Of a stretch of 64,000 bases of DNA, positions 1 to 12,583 are shown in pieces. The stretch comes from Ascochyta rabiei. Taxonomy: Eukaryota; Ascomycota; Dothideomycetes; Pleosporales; Didymellaceae. Below the pieces are notes generated by a model, which was not told where the DNA came from, made no database searches, and worked only from the letters and a program-made list of their open reading frames with translations. Position numbers and translations under genes: made by a program. The first letter of the stretch is position 1. Each line of letters starts with the position of its first letter. The stretch spans positions 62,001 through 126,000 of the forward strand of contig NC_082422.1 of NCBI RefSeq assembly GCF_004011695.2. The letters are read 5' to 3'.

Positions 1-1150
1 TCTTAATATTTAAGCTGTAATAGTAGCCTAGACTAAAGAAGATGTAGATTAGCAACGCTTTAAGTTATCTGCTAGTATTTAGGTATTACAGCTTCTTATT
101 ACAAACATTTACTAACTAAGAACAGCTAAGAAGCTTAAAAACAAGCTTAAGACTGTTTATAAGAAGTAGGATAATCTTAAGCATAATATAGATCTTTGTG
201 CACACTAACAGGCCCTTAGAAAGTATACAGAAATTGCTTAAGGCAGTTCTACTACTAGTTAGACTACTATAGGCTAAGGTAATAAACAGCTCTTTTATAA
301 TAGCGGCGTTGTTAAGAAACTGCTCTGCTAATTGTATTAGTAAGGTCTTTAAAAACTTAAAGATAACACCTTTAAGAGCAAGAAGGAAAAGGAAGAATAG
401 GAGGCCTTCTGTAATGATATGTTACCTAAGAGCATAGCAGTTATAACTAATAATACCTAGCTGTAAGTTATTACATTATATTATTACATATACTTACTAA
501 TTACTATAGTTAAACTAAACCTCTATCTCTCTTAGATAAGATTAGTTAGGATACTAAGCTTGTTAGCTATTGCCTATTTATTCTAGCACCTAACAATAAT
601 AAGTGTAAGGAGGAGATTAAAGAGTCTAATTCTAAGCTAGAGGAGTACTATTAGTCTATGCTAAATGTGTATAAGACTAATAAGCAATTTTACAAGTTAT
701 TAGCTAAAAAAGATATTAAGGAATCAGGATCTAAAGGATCTGACGACAATAATAAGATAGATCTAGATTAGACATACAGCTAATGTTTTAGCTTAAAATA
801 ACAGCTAATTAACACATACCTAGCCTCTTTTGTAAGATATTCTAATTTCTGTTTAACTTATTATTTTGTATCTCTACCTAATCAGAAACTTGCTTAAGAT
901 ATCTAAGCTAACCCTAAGAAAATAGTAAAATGACTAGTTCCTAGCACTAAATATAACATTCTTGCTGTTAGGGCTTAGGCTTACTCTAGGCAGTTTATTA
1001 AAAAGTTTTTCTATTATCCTATTACCTTAGGATTAAATATCTATGTTTATTATGTCTACATATAACATATATGTTATTACTACTAGTAGATATACCTTCT
1101 ACTCTACCTAAGCTTCTTCTATCTCTTACTTTCTCTGCTACACAACTTGT
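1..1150. other. RIP-degraded repeat DNA, unassigned
   Basis: AT-rich sequence packed with TA, CTA and TAG, the same texture as the identified transposons that follow. One plus-strand frame around 160-450 reads protein-like if its TAG/TAA codons are treated as mutated CAG/CAA/TGG, with K/E-rich stretches, but I recognise no family. It could be the 5' part of the hAT element beginning near 1150 or a different, older element. No intact gene is present. Confidence 0.5.
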
Positions 1151-3390
1151 TAAAGGGGCGCTTCTAAAACAATTATATCTTATTAAACAGCTAGTATCCC
1201 TAGACTCTAATACTAGTAATAGTAAGGCAACTAGTATAGCATAGGATTAGTGGTAGACAACTACATTATAGGGAAGCAATCCTACTTCTAAAAAGCTACA
1301 TTCGGATGCACTAACTTGCTTAGGCTAGATCTAGAGTAGATATAGCAAAGCCTTTAAGGTATAAGATAGCTATCTATACATATACTGTTATTACTATAGG
1401 TTAGTTCTTTAGCACCTAGTTATAAAAGGCTAAAGGATTAAGCGTCTTATCTAACACCTTAGTTTATAAGCCTGCAGACAGATTAAGAATCCTACTTATA
1501 CTTTGTTAAACCTTCTATTATATCTATACACTGCCTGCCAGCAAAATAAAGACTAGGATTCTTCTAATCCTGTATACTCTGCTTTAGCCTTAAAAACAGA
1601 GCTTATGTAATTAGTTATTAACAACAACCTCTTATTTTAAAAAATTAAACGGCTGTTATTCTAACAATTTATCTACTTCCTAAGGCTAGAAGCTGTAATA
1701 ACTACCCGTTATAAATTTAGCTAGATGTTCTAGAGCTAATTTAAGGCTGCTGAACACGCTCTTCTCTAGGATCTTAGTTCTAGTACTAAATTGTCTATTG
1801 CATTAGATGCCTAGACTGCAAGTAATTACCTTAGTTTTCTAGCTATTAAAGTTTACTATATAAATAAGAGCTAGAAATTATAAGAAGCCCTTTTCGACTT
1901 TATTCCTATAGGCAGAAAATATGCAGGATCCTCTATAGCACAGCAAGTTCTTTAACTTCTTTAGGAAACTAAAACTACAAAATAACTGCTTGCTATTACT
2001 TACAATAATACTAGTAATAATAGTGCATTATTACAGACCTTAGAGAGGTTGCTATAGCAGAATAACATTACTTAGGATAGTAGAGAGAACACTATTCCTT
2101 ATCTTGTATATATAATAAACCTTATTATATAAGATATTATTTACTATCTCTAACTTAAGGTATTACTAGAACTAGAGTATGCACAAATTCTGCAGTAACG
2201 CTATATTAGGGGTATTAAAAACAGCATATCTGTTCTAAACTCTCTCTAGAAGGTAGAAACTATTTATTATATTATTTTATTACATACTAAGTGTAACACA
2301 GATCTAAGCTATCTGCATTGCAATAGATTTATTACTACAACAATTTAAGAGGTTTCTTACACTATAGAGTAATATTTTAGTAAATTATTAACTATTAGTT
2401 ATATAAGATGTTAGGACTAGGTAGAACCCTACCTAGAATATATGTAAGCGCGCACTAAAGCAGTAGGTCTACATTAACAAATAGTTAGAGCAAGAAATTA
2501 CACTAAAGGCACTAAGCTGTAGAGAAGGTGCTTCTATATATAATAAGGTAGCAGAAGCTAATTTTAAAGATCTTAACAAACTTTAACTAGCAGCAACTAA
2601 GTAGCAGCACCTGCGGGCTGTTACAATAATACTATAGCTATTTAAGAAGGTATCTAGTACCCTTACTAAGACTTATAAGCCTCTTATCTAGCACATCTAG
2701 CTAATATACAACTAGCTATTCAATTTCTTGGATTAGATAACTAAAGAGCTTACTAATAACCTAGGTTACGCTAATAACTTAGAATAGCTAAAAGTTGTAA
2801 AAGCAGCTGCGTAAAATGGTTGTGTTAAGCTGTCTAAGTACTATTTAAAAACAGAGGATAGTTATAGGTTCTTGTTTAACTATACAACAATCTTAGATCT
2901 AAGCTAGAAGCTTACTATATATAAAGTAATGTTATTATAGTAGTTTATTACATACTATTACTAACTTTGTTATAGGGATAATACCTAAGAAGTTTAAGAT
3001 AAGCATATATACCAAGAGCAATTCTTATAATACCTAGATTATTATAACAATAATAATTTAGGTTACTCTACACACGTACTTTACAACCCTTTTTAACAGT
3101 TAGTAGAAGATAATTAGTTATAAAAACCCGCAATATTAGTCTAGCAACCTAATAGGAGCTTCTTATCCTACAGTTAGAGTTTAATCCTGTCTAATAATAA
3201 CAAGGAGGTAGCTTACACCTACTAAGAAGGAGAGGCCTATCTTAGTACCCCTTACATACGACAGGGAGATGGATTTAATCTACTAGACTAGTAGAAGATT
3301 AACGCTGCAACTTATCTACAACTTGCTTGTGTAGCAAAAGATATACTTATAGTGCTAATAACAGAAGTTAGAGTTAAACAGGTGTTTAAC
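1150..3390 (+). pseudogene. hAT-family transposase, 5' part (interrupted by Copia element)
   Basis: A plus-strand frame broken almost only by TAG/TAA keeps the order of a hAT transposase. From about 1770 it reads like the start of the RNase-H-like core (LSIALDAxT, then a SFLAIK-type strand, then a FIPIGRKYAGSS segment where hAT proteins have H-x-G). An AITYNN-type stretch follows where D-N-A-S-N-N is usual, then an IPYLVYIINLI segment matching the P-C-x-A-H-x-I-N-L block. Near 3290-3385 it reaches the C-terminal dimerisation region (KINAATYLQLACVAKDIL). The frame stops at 3390 exactly where the Copia LTR begins and resumes at 15813. The H-to-Y and similar changes are the C-to-T/G-to-A type expected of RIP. 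No terminal inverted repeats were identified. Dead element. Confidence 0.8.
3386..3390. repeat. Target-site duplication of Copia element (left copy, TTAAC)
   Basis: TTAAC directly abuts the 5' LTR and is repeated at 15808-15812 directly after the 3' LTR. A 5-bp duplication is usual for Ty1/Copia integration. Removing the element and one copy rejoins the hAT transposase frame. Confidence 0.92.
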
Positions 3391-3553
3391 TGTCAGATAA
3401 CCGACCTTGCCGAACCAAGTCGGGGGTTTTGGGGTTAACCTTGGTTAACTTAGGGGCTAGCGGCACACACACATAAAATCAGCCATTAAGACAGATAATT
3501 ATCAATTAATTACCTTAATTATCATCTTTGCACATTAAGCATATTATCTAACA
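3391..3553 (+). repeat. Copia 5' LTR (163 bp)
   Basis: Begins TGTCAG, ends CTAACA. Identical to the 3' LTR except for 8 positions, all transitions. It keeps the C/G state at 7 of the 8, so it is the less mutated copy. Confidence 0.95.
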
Positions 3554-3599
3554 ATTAAGAGTCTTACTAACACTACCAAAATACCCTTTTAATATGTCG

Positions 3600-5355
3600 C
3601 TATTAACAATGCGTAATTTAACAATAGTTCTTATCGATTACAAAACCTACACACCTTAGTTATATTAACTATAGACCTACTGCGCCTCCCTAGACGTATA
3701 GGAGAAGATAGACCTAAATCAGACTATCCCTCTAAGGACTAAGCAATAAGTACCTAACGCCCTAGACATTACTAACTATAAGAGGAGGCTAGCCCTTAGC
3801 AATAATAAACAAGGAAACCCTTAGCTTCCTAAAATCCTATCTAAACTATTAGTTAACGTCCTAAATGCATAGAAGGAAGATAATAACTATTAGAAGAGCT
3901 GCCTTAAATCCTATAAGATAGCGGATAGAGACTACTACAAGGAACAAACTAACCTAGACAAGGTAGTAATGTTTATCTAAAGCTTAGTATCACCTTACCT
4001 TATAAAGCACTACTGCTAACTAGGTAAATTAATTTAAACATAGCTTATTAGCCTTAAATACATAGTTAGCATTAATGCTAAAGAAGAACAATTACGCGCA
4101 CGCTACTAATACCTAGCAGCCCTTAAACTAATAAGACAACCTAGGAGCTAGGATACCTAGCTCCTTAAGTATAATTATGCTGTAACTAATGCTAAAATAG
4201 AGGGTGTTACTAAAATATACAACATATAAGACACTATCTAAGACTTCTTAGATTTAGTAATAAAAATAGCGCTAACCTAGGTAACAATATTCTAGGACTA
4301 TAGTAGACAAGAACAAAATATAACTTGTAAAGAAATAATAAAACGCTTCTAAGAGTATATAAGTAAGTACTACCCTAAGGAGAGACAGTAAAGGGGCGCC
4401 TTTGCTGCAGGGAACAACTTAACTCTTACTGCTAGTAGTAAATCTACCCTAGACACTAACAGGGACGCCTCTTATGTTGTTAAAGACGTATTATCTACTC
4501 GTACTACACAGGGGAGTTAGGGAAGACCTTGTTAAAAACAGAACATTAGTTAAATAACCACATCTAAGCAGTCCCTAAGAGGGGATACAGTAGTAGCTAG
4601 AGGAGCAAAATGCTCTCCTTATAGACAACGCTATAGACTAGAAGATTACTACTATGTCTATAAAGATAAAGCACTAGAATAGTTTACCCTATATAATAAA
4701 ATTGCTAAGATAGTACAATTTAGGATAGAACAAAATGCTAACCTTTAAGATTAGGTTAGATCTGCAAAACAAGCTTGCACTAAGACACTAGCTATTAAGA
4801 CATCCTAAACACTAGAGGCACCTCTAGGATAACTACAGGGACAGAAGATATTCATAATTAACATAAGTCTAGTTAAAGAATTATACAATATAGAGCTACT
4901 AAGCTACCCTCTTAGGAACTCCTTTATTCTTAACTTAGGATTAACTATCTATATTACAAACAACAAGGACTAGATATAAGACCTTACTCTACCTGCATTA
5001 AACAACTAACTATAGGCAGGAAACTCCTAGGTATAGATATAGGGATAAAGCACTGTCTATCTCTATCTATTAAACATAAGCTAACTAACTACTCTTATAC
5101 TACACAACGTAGCTTAGTACCTAGACATACTTTGCAACCTTGTCTTATTCTAACAACTACGTTAACAGGGCATCTAGTAGGACACAAAAGGAGATCTAAC
5201 TTAGCTTAGATAAGTAGGTAACACAGCTATTACATCCTTAGATAAATAACATAGACAGTAGGTACTTAGGAAACTACTACAGAGAGCATTCGCAATACAA
5301 TTAACACAAAGCTAAATACCTAAGACTGCTACTACTCTGCTATAGCACAAGTAAA
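3600..5355 (+). pseudogene. Copia gag, protease and pre-integrase remnants
   Basis: Plus-strand coding remnant with frequent TAG/TAA stops. Near 4926-4970 a FIL-x-LGLTIYITNN segment corresponds to the Copia aspartic protease (normally D-S-G-A-x-x-H-x-x), its key codons altered. Near 5100-5215 a NVAxYLDILCNLVLF stretch followed by QGI matches the region before the Copia integrase zinc finger. The frame is interrupted at 5360 by the Gypsy LTR and continues at 12584. Upstream (3600-4700) is a gag-like region without a recognised motif. Confidence 0.75.
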
Positions 5356-5360
5356 TAGGG
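5356..5360. repeat. Target-site duplication of Gypsy-1 (left copy, TAGGG)
   Basis: TAGGG immediately precedes the Gypsy 5' LTR and is repeated at 12579-12583 immediately after the 3' LTR. Removing the Gypsy element and one copy restores continuity of the Copia integrase region. Confidence 0.93.
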
Positions 5361-5515
5361 TGTTATACGCTTAGACCTTATCTAAGCCTTAAGCGAGACA
5401 GGGCGGTCACATGCCCCACAGACATATTTGAAGGACACGCAACGTGTTACCTCCTTAAGAGATACAATACTATATTAACCCTTATTACATCCTACCCTAA
5501 GGCCAGTCTATAACA
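5361..5515 (+). repeat. Gypsy-1 5' LTR (155 bp)
   Basis: Begins TGTTATACGC and ends TATAACA. It aligns without gaps to 12424-12578; differences are mostly C/T and G/A, with two visible transversions. Confidence 0.95.
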
Positions 5516-5639
5516 TTTATATCTCTTCTTCTAGAAGAACAGCTAGCACTTGTACTATGTCAGCCAGCTTCTAGAATAACCCCTTAGACAAATCTATCCC
5601 CTTAACCCTGCAGGAATTTATAGCCTAGACGTTGTAGTT

Positions 5640-6700
5640 TATAACAAACTTGCAGTAAGCCTCATTAGCTGCTAATAAGCGCATAGCATTGCTTAAGCGT
5701 AATAACTCTAATATACGCGCGTTTATAGAGTCCCTAGCACAAACAGCTAACGCCTGTACTAGACCTGCGTCTACAGTCCTATTGTCCTCCTTAGGAGTAA
5801 CGCCCTACCTATTAACATCTACCCTAGCCCCTAACCTGCCTTACAAAGCGCTGTTTTTAGCGCCTGCCCTAGGCTTGTATGCCCCTATACAGACGTCTGC
5901 AGCCTATAGGAAACCTCTTCCTATAGGTAAGGCCTTTACTAGGAACAAATCCTTATTTAAGGTGTAGTAGGTTATAATAGAATACAAGCTATAGGTAGTC
6001 ATGTCCTTTATTAGTAGGCTATAGGACATGTTTACCTTTATATAGTCCTAGCTTAGTACATCTATATAATAAGATATAGCTCTATTCTATAAGATTAGGG
6101 GTACCTAGGGTGTATAGAGCCTAGAGGACTTCCTAGTATACCTGGAATTCTGCTACAGCAACAACTACAGCCAGGAACAGGCCTAGGCAAAACTAGAAAG
6201 CGTCTGTTAAGGTCCTAACAAGTTATTCTTAGACTTTTTTATCTAGTTTAAGTAGCTACTAGTATAAAGTGGCGGCCTCTACTAGGATAGAGAACAACGC
6301 CTATTAAAGCTCTACTAGGCCCTAAACGCAAACATCTATAATATAGTAATAAACTAAGGAGTAACTTGTATAGATTATAACATAGCTGTTGCAGAGTATA
6401 AGTCTATTACTGTAGACGTTAAGACTATAGCTATAGAAAACTAGCTGCGCTACATCCCTACCTAGGTGCTGCCTAAGCGTAATAAGGACAGTAACGTTAA
6501 GATAACAGTTATGTCTGTAGTTTGCACTAGCAGCAGTGCTAAGTGTAGAGGTTAGAAGCGGTCTGCTCCTAACTAGGCTACGTAGGTTCCTAATAAGGTA
6601 TTTTAGCAACGCTAGGAGGCTAACCTGTGTACCTGTTGCGGTAAAGAGGAATATATTTACTAGGATTGCGCTAACATAGTAGTAACTATAGTGTAGGCAG
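5640..6700 (+). pseudogene. Gypsy-1 gag remnant with CCHC zinc knuckle
   Basis: One piece (5689-5967) is still open for 92 codons and is rich in A, P, L and T, as in gag N-termini. At 6628-6669 is a retroviral-type zinc knuckle C-x2-C-x4-Y-x4-C in which the histidine is tyrosine (CAT to TAT, RIP-type). The rest has multiple TAG/TAA stops. Confidence 0.75.
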
Positions 6701-6889
6701 TAATAATCTTAAGTAAGGAAGAGGCTAGTTTATATAGGGGAAACTAGCTACTCCTAATATAAGTCTAAGTTAGGAGCGCTGTAGGAGTATATTAGCAGGG
6801 GAGACTACTAGTATAGGGGCATTACAGGCTGCTAGAAGAGCTATTACAGACTCTATAGACAAGCCCCTATTCTACATTCTGTTATTTAT

Positions 6890-9800
6890 TAATAGGGCAA
6901 TTTAGGCTAATGCGCTGGTAGACTCAGGGTATAAATACTTTAGCGTAGTAAGCAATAACTTTGCTGCGCGCTTAGGAGGAGACTTTATTAAGGTGCTGCT
7001 ACAACGCTTAGCGTAAGTAGTAGGCACTAGTAGGAAGTCTATAATCTCCTGTTTAGTCCTGTTTAGGTACAACTTAGACAGGTAGCACTTGCAGGCTGTA
7101 GCCTATGTAGTGCTAGGTCTAAGCTAGGATGTTATTTTAGGGAAGCTCTAGCTCTAATAAGAGGGCGTGGTGTTAGACGTAGAAAAGGGCACACTAAGGA
7201 TACAACAGGTAGGGAACCTTATTATCTATAAATCCTTACAGCGTATAGCAAATGTTCACGTAGCTCTCCTATCAGTAACTAAGTTTAATAAGACCCTAGC
7301 TAATAGGCTCTAGAAGCGCCTGCCTAGGGACTAGGTTGTCTCTACAAGCCTCTACAACATTACTAAAATCCTCTTAGTTTAATCCCTAGGAGCGCAAGGG
7401 ACAGCAGAGGAGGTAGACACTCTTCCCCCCAAGTTAGTCTAGTTTTAGGACCTATTTAATAAGAGTAAGGCCTCCAGCCTTCCCCTATATAGGGGCTAGA
7501 TAGATTACTATATACAGTTACAACGCGACTAGTCTAGAAAGGAGGAGCCTTTACCCTAGGGCCCTCTATACAACATACTAAGGGACTAGCTACTTAAGCT
7601 ATAGAAACAGGTGTTAGCACTAATAGACAAGGAGTAGATCTGCGCCTCCTATTCCCTAGCAGGGGCCCTAGTCCTGCTGGTTAAAAAGTCCTCTAGCGGG
7701 TGGCGTATGTGTGTAGACTATTACGCACTTAATAGTATTACAATTACTAACTAGTACCTACTCCCTCTTATTAAGGAGACCTTGCGTACACTAAGGGGTG
7801 CCTACTAGTTCTCTAAGGTTAATATCTGTTTAGCATTTTACTAGATTTGTGTTGTAGAAGGAGATAAGCACCTTACTGCGTTCTGTACCCGTTTTTAGCT
7901 CTTTAAGTAGCTAGTCTGCCTGTTTAGCCTGGCTAGAGCACTAGCGTCCTTCTAGCGTTACATTAACAGCGCGCTTTAAGAGACATTAGGTAACTATACT
8001 ACTGCGTACCTAGATAATGTCCTAGTTTATAGTAGCAGGTCTAGGACAGACTACTTAGGGAAGGTTAGCAGAGTCCTTACGCTCCTACGCAATATAGGGC
8101 TGTATTTAGATCCTAAGAAGTGCGTATTTATAATAAAGGAAATACACTACCTAGGATATATTATAGAAGCTAGAAAGGACATTTGTCCTAATCCTAAGAA
8201 GGTTAAGGCTATCTGTAATTAGGAAGCCCTACAGTCTTTACGCGGGGTCTGTAGTTTCCTAAGGTTTACTAACTTCTATAGGGACTTTATCCTAGCCTTC
8301 TCTAATATTACTACCCTACTTAATTAACTTACAGTGAAGGATATCCTGTTTAGGTAGGGGTAGGAGGAGGATGTAGCGTTCTACTAGCTAAAGAACACAT
8401 TTATAACAGAACTAGTCCTAGCCTAGTAGGACCCTAAGTAAGAAACACTATTAGAGGCAGACTACTCTAGTAAGGCGCTAGGCAGCTGCCTTTCTTAATA
8501 GCACAGGAAGGTGCTTTACCTAGTAGCGTACTACTCTGCTACACTTATAACAGAATAATAGAACTACACTATCTATAATAAGGAGTTAACTGCTGTTATA
8601 AAGTGCCTAGGGGTCTAGGCAGCTAAATTAGGGTCTGTTGCTAGGCTGTTCACTATCCTAACTAACTACAAGAACCTCTAGTACTTTACTACAGCGCGCA
8701 GGCTAAGTAAGAGGCAGCACTAATAGGCAGAGGAGCTGTTAAAGTTCTGTTTCTACCTTCGCTTCTGCCTAGGACGCTTAGTAGCCTTACTAGATACGCT
8801 AAGCCGCTGGGAACAGGACTATAATAGGAGGTTAGGGGGGGTCTATAGGATAATAACCCTAGTTTTAGTGTTAGTAATTAGTATACTAGGCCCTAGTATA
8901 CCTCTACTTTTTATTAACACGTATATGCAATTACTGTAGGATAAAGGCGTTTAGTAGGACGTAGGGTATATAATGTGCCTGTCTACCGTCTATAATAGAG
9001 CCTGCTAGTTCCCTTCTAAGGCTAAGACTACTTAGTAAATTGCAGATTGCACGCTTAGTGCTTATAGTACGCTGCTGTAGCACAGGGTTACATAGGTTCC
9101 GCGTTAGAAGCTACTTACAACTACAATAATCTAAAGGGCACACAAATCTAACCTAACAGGCTATCTAGGTGCTAACACTACATTCTACATTGTTAGACAT
9201 AACTTCTACTAGAAGGGGATGTTATAGGATGTTTAGCGTTATGTCTATAACTACTACTATTTTAGCGCGCACGTATTACAGCACTAACAGCAGGGCTTAC
9301 TCTAGCTGTTGCCTATTACTAACTGTTTTTAGTCCTAGATTTCTATGGACTTTAAAGTTAACCTCCCTTAGGCTAATAAGAACGCACTGCGCTATCTCTT
9401 AGTTATTACAGATTGCCTCTTTAAGTATGTGCAGCTTAAGGCAATAACTTCTATAACTACAGAATATTACACTAAGGTCTTTTGTAATATATAGTAGTAG
9501 TTATAAGGCTTTCCTAGCTCTATAATCTTAGACTGCAGCTTAGACTAGCTAGGACATTTTTGGACAATGCTGTGTAGCCTTGTAGGGGTAGACCAGCTAC
9601 TCTCTACAGCCTACCACCCCTAGACAGACAGAGGGACAGAGTGTGCTAACTAAGAGGTGCAGGCAGTCCTACAGGTTATAGTTAACTTTAAACAGAATAA
9701 CTAGCCTAACTGTCTTCTAGCCTACTAACTAGCACTTAACAATTGTAACTCTTTAGTTACTATAGTTAGTTCTAACCTGCTCCTCTACAGGTATAATATA

Positions 9801-10400
9801 GACCTCCTACAGACAACAGTACTACTAACTGTTAGCTAGAACACACTACAGGGACAGGCGGTCTATTTCCTAGACCACCTCTAGCAAGGCATAGAGCTTA
9901 CCTAGGCAGCTATAGCATAGGTGCAATAACGCACCTAGAACGTAACAGACCGCAGCTATAGGCCTACAGAGCAGTACTACATAGGAGATAAGGTGTAATT
10001 TTCCCTCTGCAATATAAAAACTAACAGGCTAAGCTAGAAGCTAGACTAGTTACAAGCCCAGTACATAGTAGTTGCGGTTCCTACCCCTCTAATAGTTACT
10101 CTAGATTTACTAGGTAACCTCTATAAGATAGTGTATATAGACCTACTAGAACGTATAGCTTCTAACCTGTTACTAATACAGCGCCTACAGGAAAGTAGAC
10201 TAGGCCTGCTAGTTGTCCCAGAAGAGGACAACCTAACCCTAGCTGAATAGGAGGTAGAGTCTATCCTAAAAGAAAAGAGGGCTTGTAGGCAGAACAAGTT
10301 ATAGGTTCTAGTTAAATAGAAGGGATATACAAAGCTAACGTAGAAACTACTAGAAGCGTTATAGGACATAAAGGCCTAAGAGGCCTTTGCAGTAATATAT
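6890..10400 (+). pseudogene. Gypsy-1 pol remnant: protease, RT, RNase H, integrase, chromodomain
   Basis: Protease active-site segment ALVDSG at about 6912-6930. RT from about 7670, with KKSSSGWRMCVDY, an LPLIKETL block and YLDNVLVYS (YxDD changed to YxDN). RNase H around 8430-8830 (LEADYSSKALG). Integrase around 9050-9850. A chromodomain at about 10253-10390, recognisable by EVESILKEKR, VLVKxKGYT and a downstream xKLLEALxD block. Stops are dense TAG/TAA. The chromodomain places it with chromoviruses that target heterochromatin. Confidence 0.85.
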
Positions 10401-10439
10401 ACAGCACGTAAGAAGTAGATATAAAGAAAGAGAAACTTT

Positions 10440-12423
10440 TATTATTTATAATAACCCTTATAGGGTCCTATTAGGAGATACTGCGTAGGGTATAAGGCCT
10501 AGCGCAGGAGAGCTTAGGGACCTTACAGTAACAGTACACCGCCGCCTTACTTACACACTACCTAGTAACTAGTAGTAAGCCTTAAGACTTAAAAAAGATG
10601 TTATTGTTTATAGATAGGGAATAACAGGCAGTAGTAGCTGCGTCTAGGGCCTAGTTCTGCGCGTTACAGCAGCAGCAGTTAACCTTATAGTTATTATTAC
10701 CACCCTCTATATCTACCTTAATAGTACTGCTATATATTAACTATAATATTTCCTTAAAGTTGTAGTTAGGCGTGCGTAGCTCTATAGGGAAAGGTAAGTA
10801 GTAATAGCAGGTAGGTGCGCGTAGCTCTATAGGGGAGGAGACGTAGTAATAGTAAGGGGGCATAGGGGACCTTGTAAGGGAGGGAGAGCAGCGCTAGCGT
10901 AGGGGCGTAGGCAACTCTGCAGGGGAGGGAGAGTAGCAACAGTAGGGTGGTGAGCAGAGCTAGCAGACAGACAAGCAGCGCTTATTAGGGGAGTTAGAGC
11001 AGTAGTAGTAGGATAGGCAGGATGCTAGGGTATACTCTAGGCAGCAGCAGAGCGTAGTAAGCAGGCGCTTAACTTAGTTAATAGTGTCCTTTAGATCTAG
11101 TTAGCTGCGCACCTAATATAGACAGAAATTCTTACAGTAGTATAGGCCTAGACTGCCTCTATGCCGTTTATGCGCTTAGTCTAAGACTAGAAGGCTAACC
11201 CTATAGCAGCTACAAACTGTTAGAGGTAGGCGTCTAGTTAGTTACTGCTACAACGCCTAGACAACAGCGTAGTAGGCAGAGTGACCTAGGTACTAGGCTT
11301 AGTAGGGGAATAGGCAGCGTAAGTAGAGGTTAACCGCTTTGCTAGCATAGGGTTAGCTAGGGCTAGGTTAAGAGTAGCCTTATACACCTGCTGGTGCTTA
11401 TAGTAGGCGCTTAGTAAAAATATTACGTTAGAAAGGATAACCTATAGTAGCAACAAGGGGGTAACTTACAGTAGAAAATAGGCTAACGCCTCTAGTTAGC
11501 CTTATTACTGCCTATACCCTAGGTGCTAGGCGTCTTAACATAGGCGTTACTAGCGCGTGCCAACACCTTAGCTACTATTAGTTAGAAATAAGGGGCTAGA
11601 ACAGGAACACGTACGTTAATGTAGTACTTAAAATTACACTAGGTATAGTAGAGCTTAGCGTTTATAGTAAAGAGGTTGTTGTTATAAATATAAACATACT
11701 TACGCTTAGCATAGGTACAACAGGTCTTACTAGCACCTAGAACGTAGTTAGCTGTAGAAGAAATTAGCGAGCAAGTAGACCTATAACAGACGTAGGCACT
11801 TACAAGACTAACTAGTAAGAATAGTAAGGAGGCAGCAGGGGTAGCACAGGACAGCGCTAGCAGAGACAGAGACTAAGTCCTTATTATCTAAGTTACTCTT
11901 AACTTTGTAGTTGCCTATACAATAGTAGTAAGCTTTCTATATATATAGTTAGGCCCTATAACTAGATTAGAAACTATAGATAAGAAATACTAGGGGTATG
12001 TTGTAGGTAGAGGGGAGGGACTGTAGCAGACCACAACCGCCCCCTCTAGGGGGACTACTAGCTCCTTAACTAGTAGCCTAATAGCTATAACTAGAGGTAA
12101 TAATAGATATAGTAGATAGGGCAAGGGCGCGTATAAAAAGTTAGGTAGGTGTATTATAGGTAGATTAGGCAGAAGTATAGAGTAGTACAGTGTCTAACTT
12201 AGGAAGGTACGCTAGATAAAACAAAAATAACCTAGGTGCGCGTAGGGACCACCCCTGGTAAACTACAGACTAGACTAGCAGCTAACCTACTAAGAGGCGG
12301 GCCCTTACGCAACTACAACCAGCTCTAGGGTTTACCTGCTACTAGCGTCCCTCTAACCCACGCAAAACACAGAAAAGACCCTACAAAATACATTTAGCTA
12401 GGGAGAGATAAGGAAAGGAGGTA
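10440..12423. other. Long 2-kb tail of Gypsy-1 between chromodomain and 3' LTR
   Basis: About 2 kb lies between the end of pol and the 3' LTR, far more than a simple 3' UTR. The plus strand shows no recognisable domain. On the minus strand roughly 11640-11810 reads open for about 55 codons with several Cys and basic residues. In RIP-mutated DNA, spurious antisense openness is common, so a minus-strand gene is only a possibility. Confidence 0.4.
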
Positions 12424-12578
12424 TGTTATAGGCTTAGACCTTGTCTAAGCCTTAAGCAAGACAGGGCGGTTACGTGCCCTATAGACATATTAGAAGGACA
12501 CGCAACGTGTTACCTCCTTAAGAGATATAATACCATATCGACCCTTATTACATCCCACCCTAAGGCCAGTCCATAACA
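12424..12578 (+). repeat. Gypsy-1 3' LTR (155 bp)
   Basis: Begins TGTTATAGGC and ends CATAACA, followed directly by the TAGGG target duplication (12579-12583). It pairs with 5361-5515. Confidence 0.95.
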
Positions 12579-12583
12579 TAGGG

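Larger units (their letters stand above)
5361..12578 (+). mobile_element. Ty3/Gypsy chromovirus (Gypsy-1), nested in Copia, RIP-inactivated
   Basis: A 7218-bp element with 155-bp LTRs at both ends (TGTTAT...ATAACA) and a TAGGG target duplication. Internal order is gag with CCHC knuckle, protease, reverse transcriptase, RNase H, integrase and a C-terminal chromodomain, the signature of fungal chromoviruses. The catalytic YLDD of RT is now YLDN (about 8007-8018), a G-to-A change, and every domain has TAG/TAA stops, so it cannot move on its own. It is the youngest insertion of the three-layer nest. Confidence 0.95.

Noticed and set aside
6322..10369. Short open frames in the Gypsy-1 body (minus 6322-6609, plus 9169-9402, minus 10121-10369)
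   Set aside because: The minus frames are antisense to gag and the chromodomain. The plus frame is a shifted reading of the integrase region. None has independent support.
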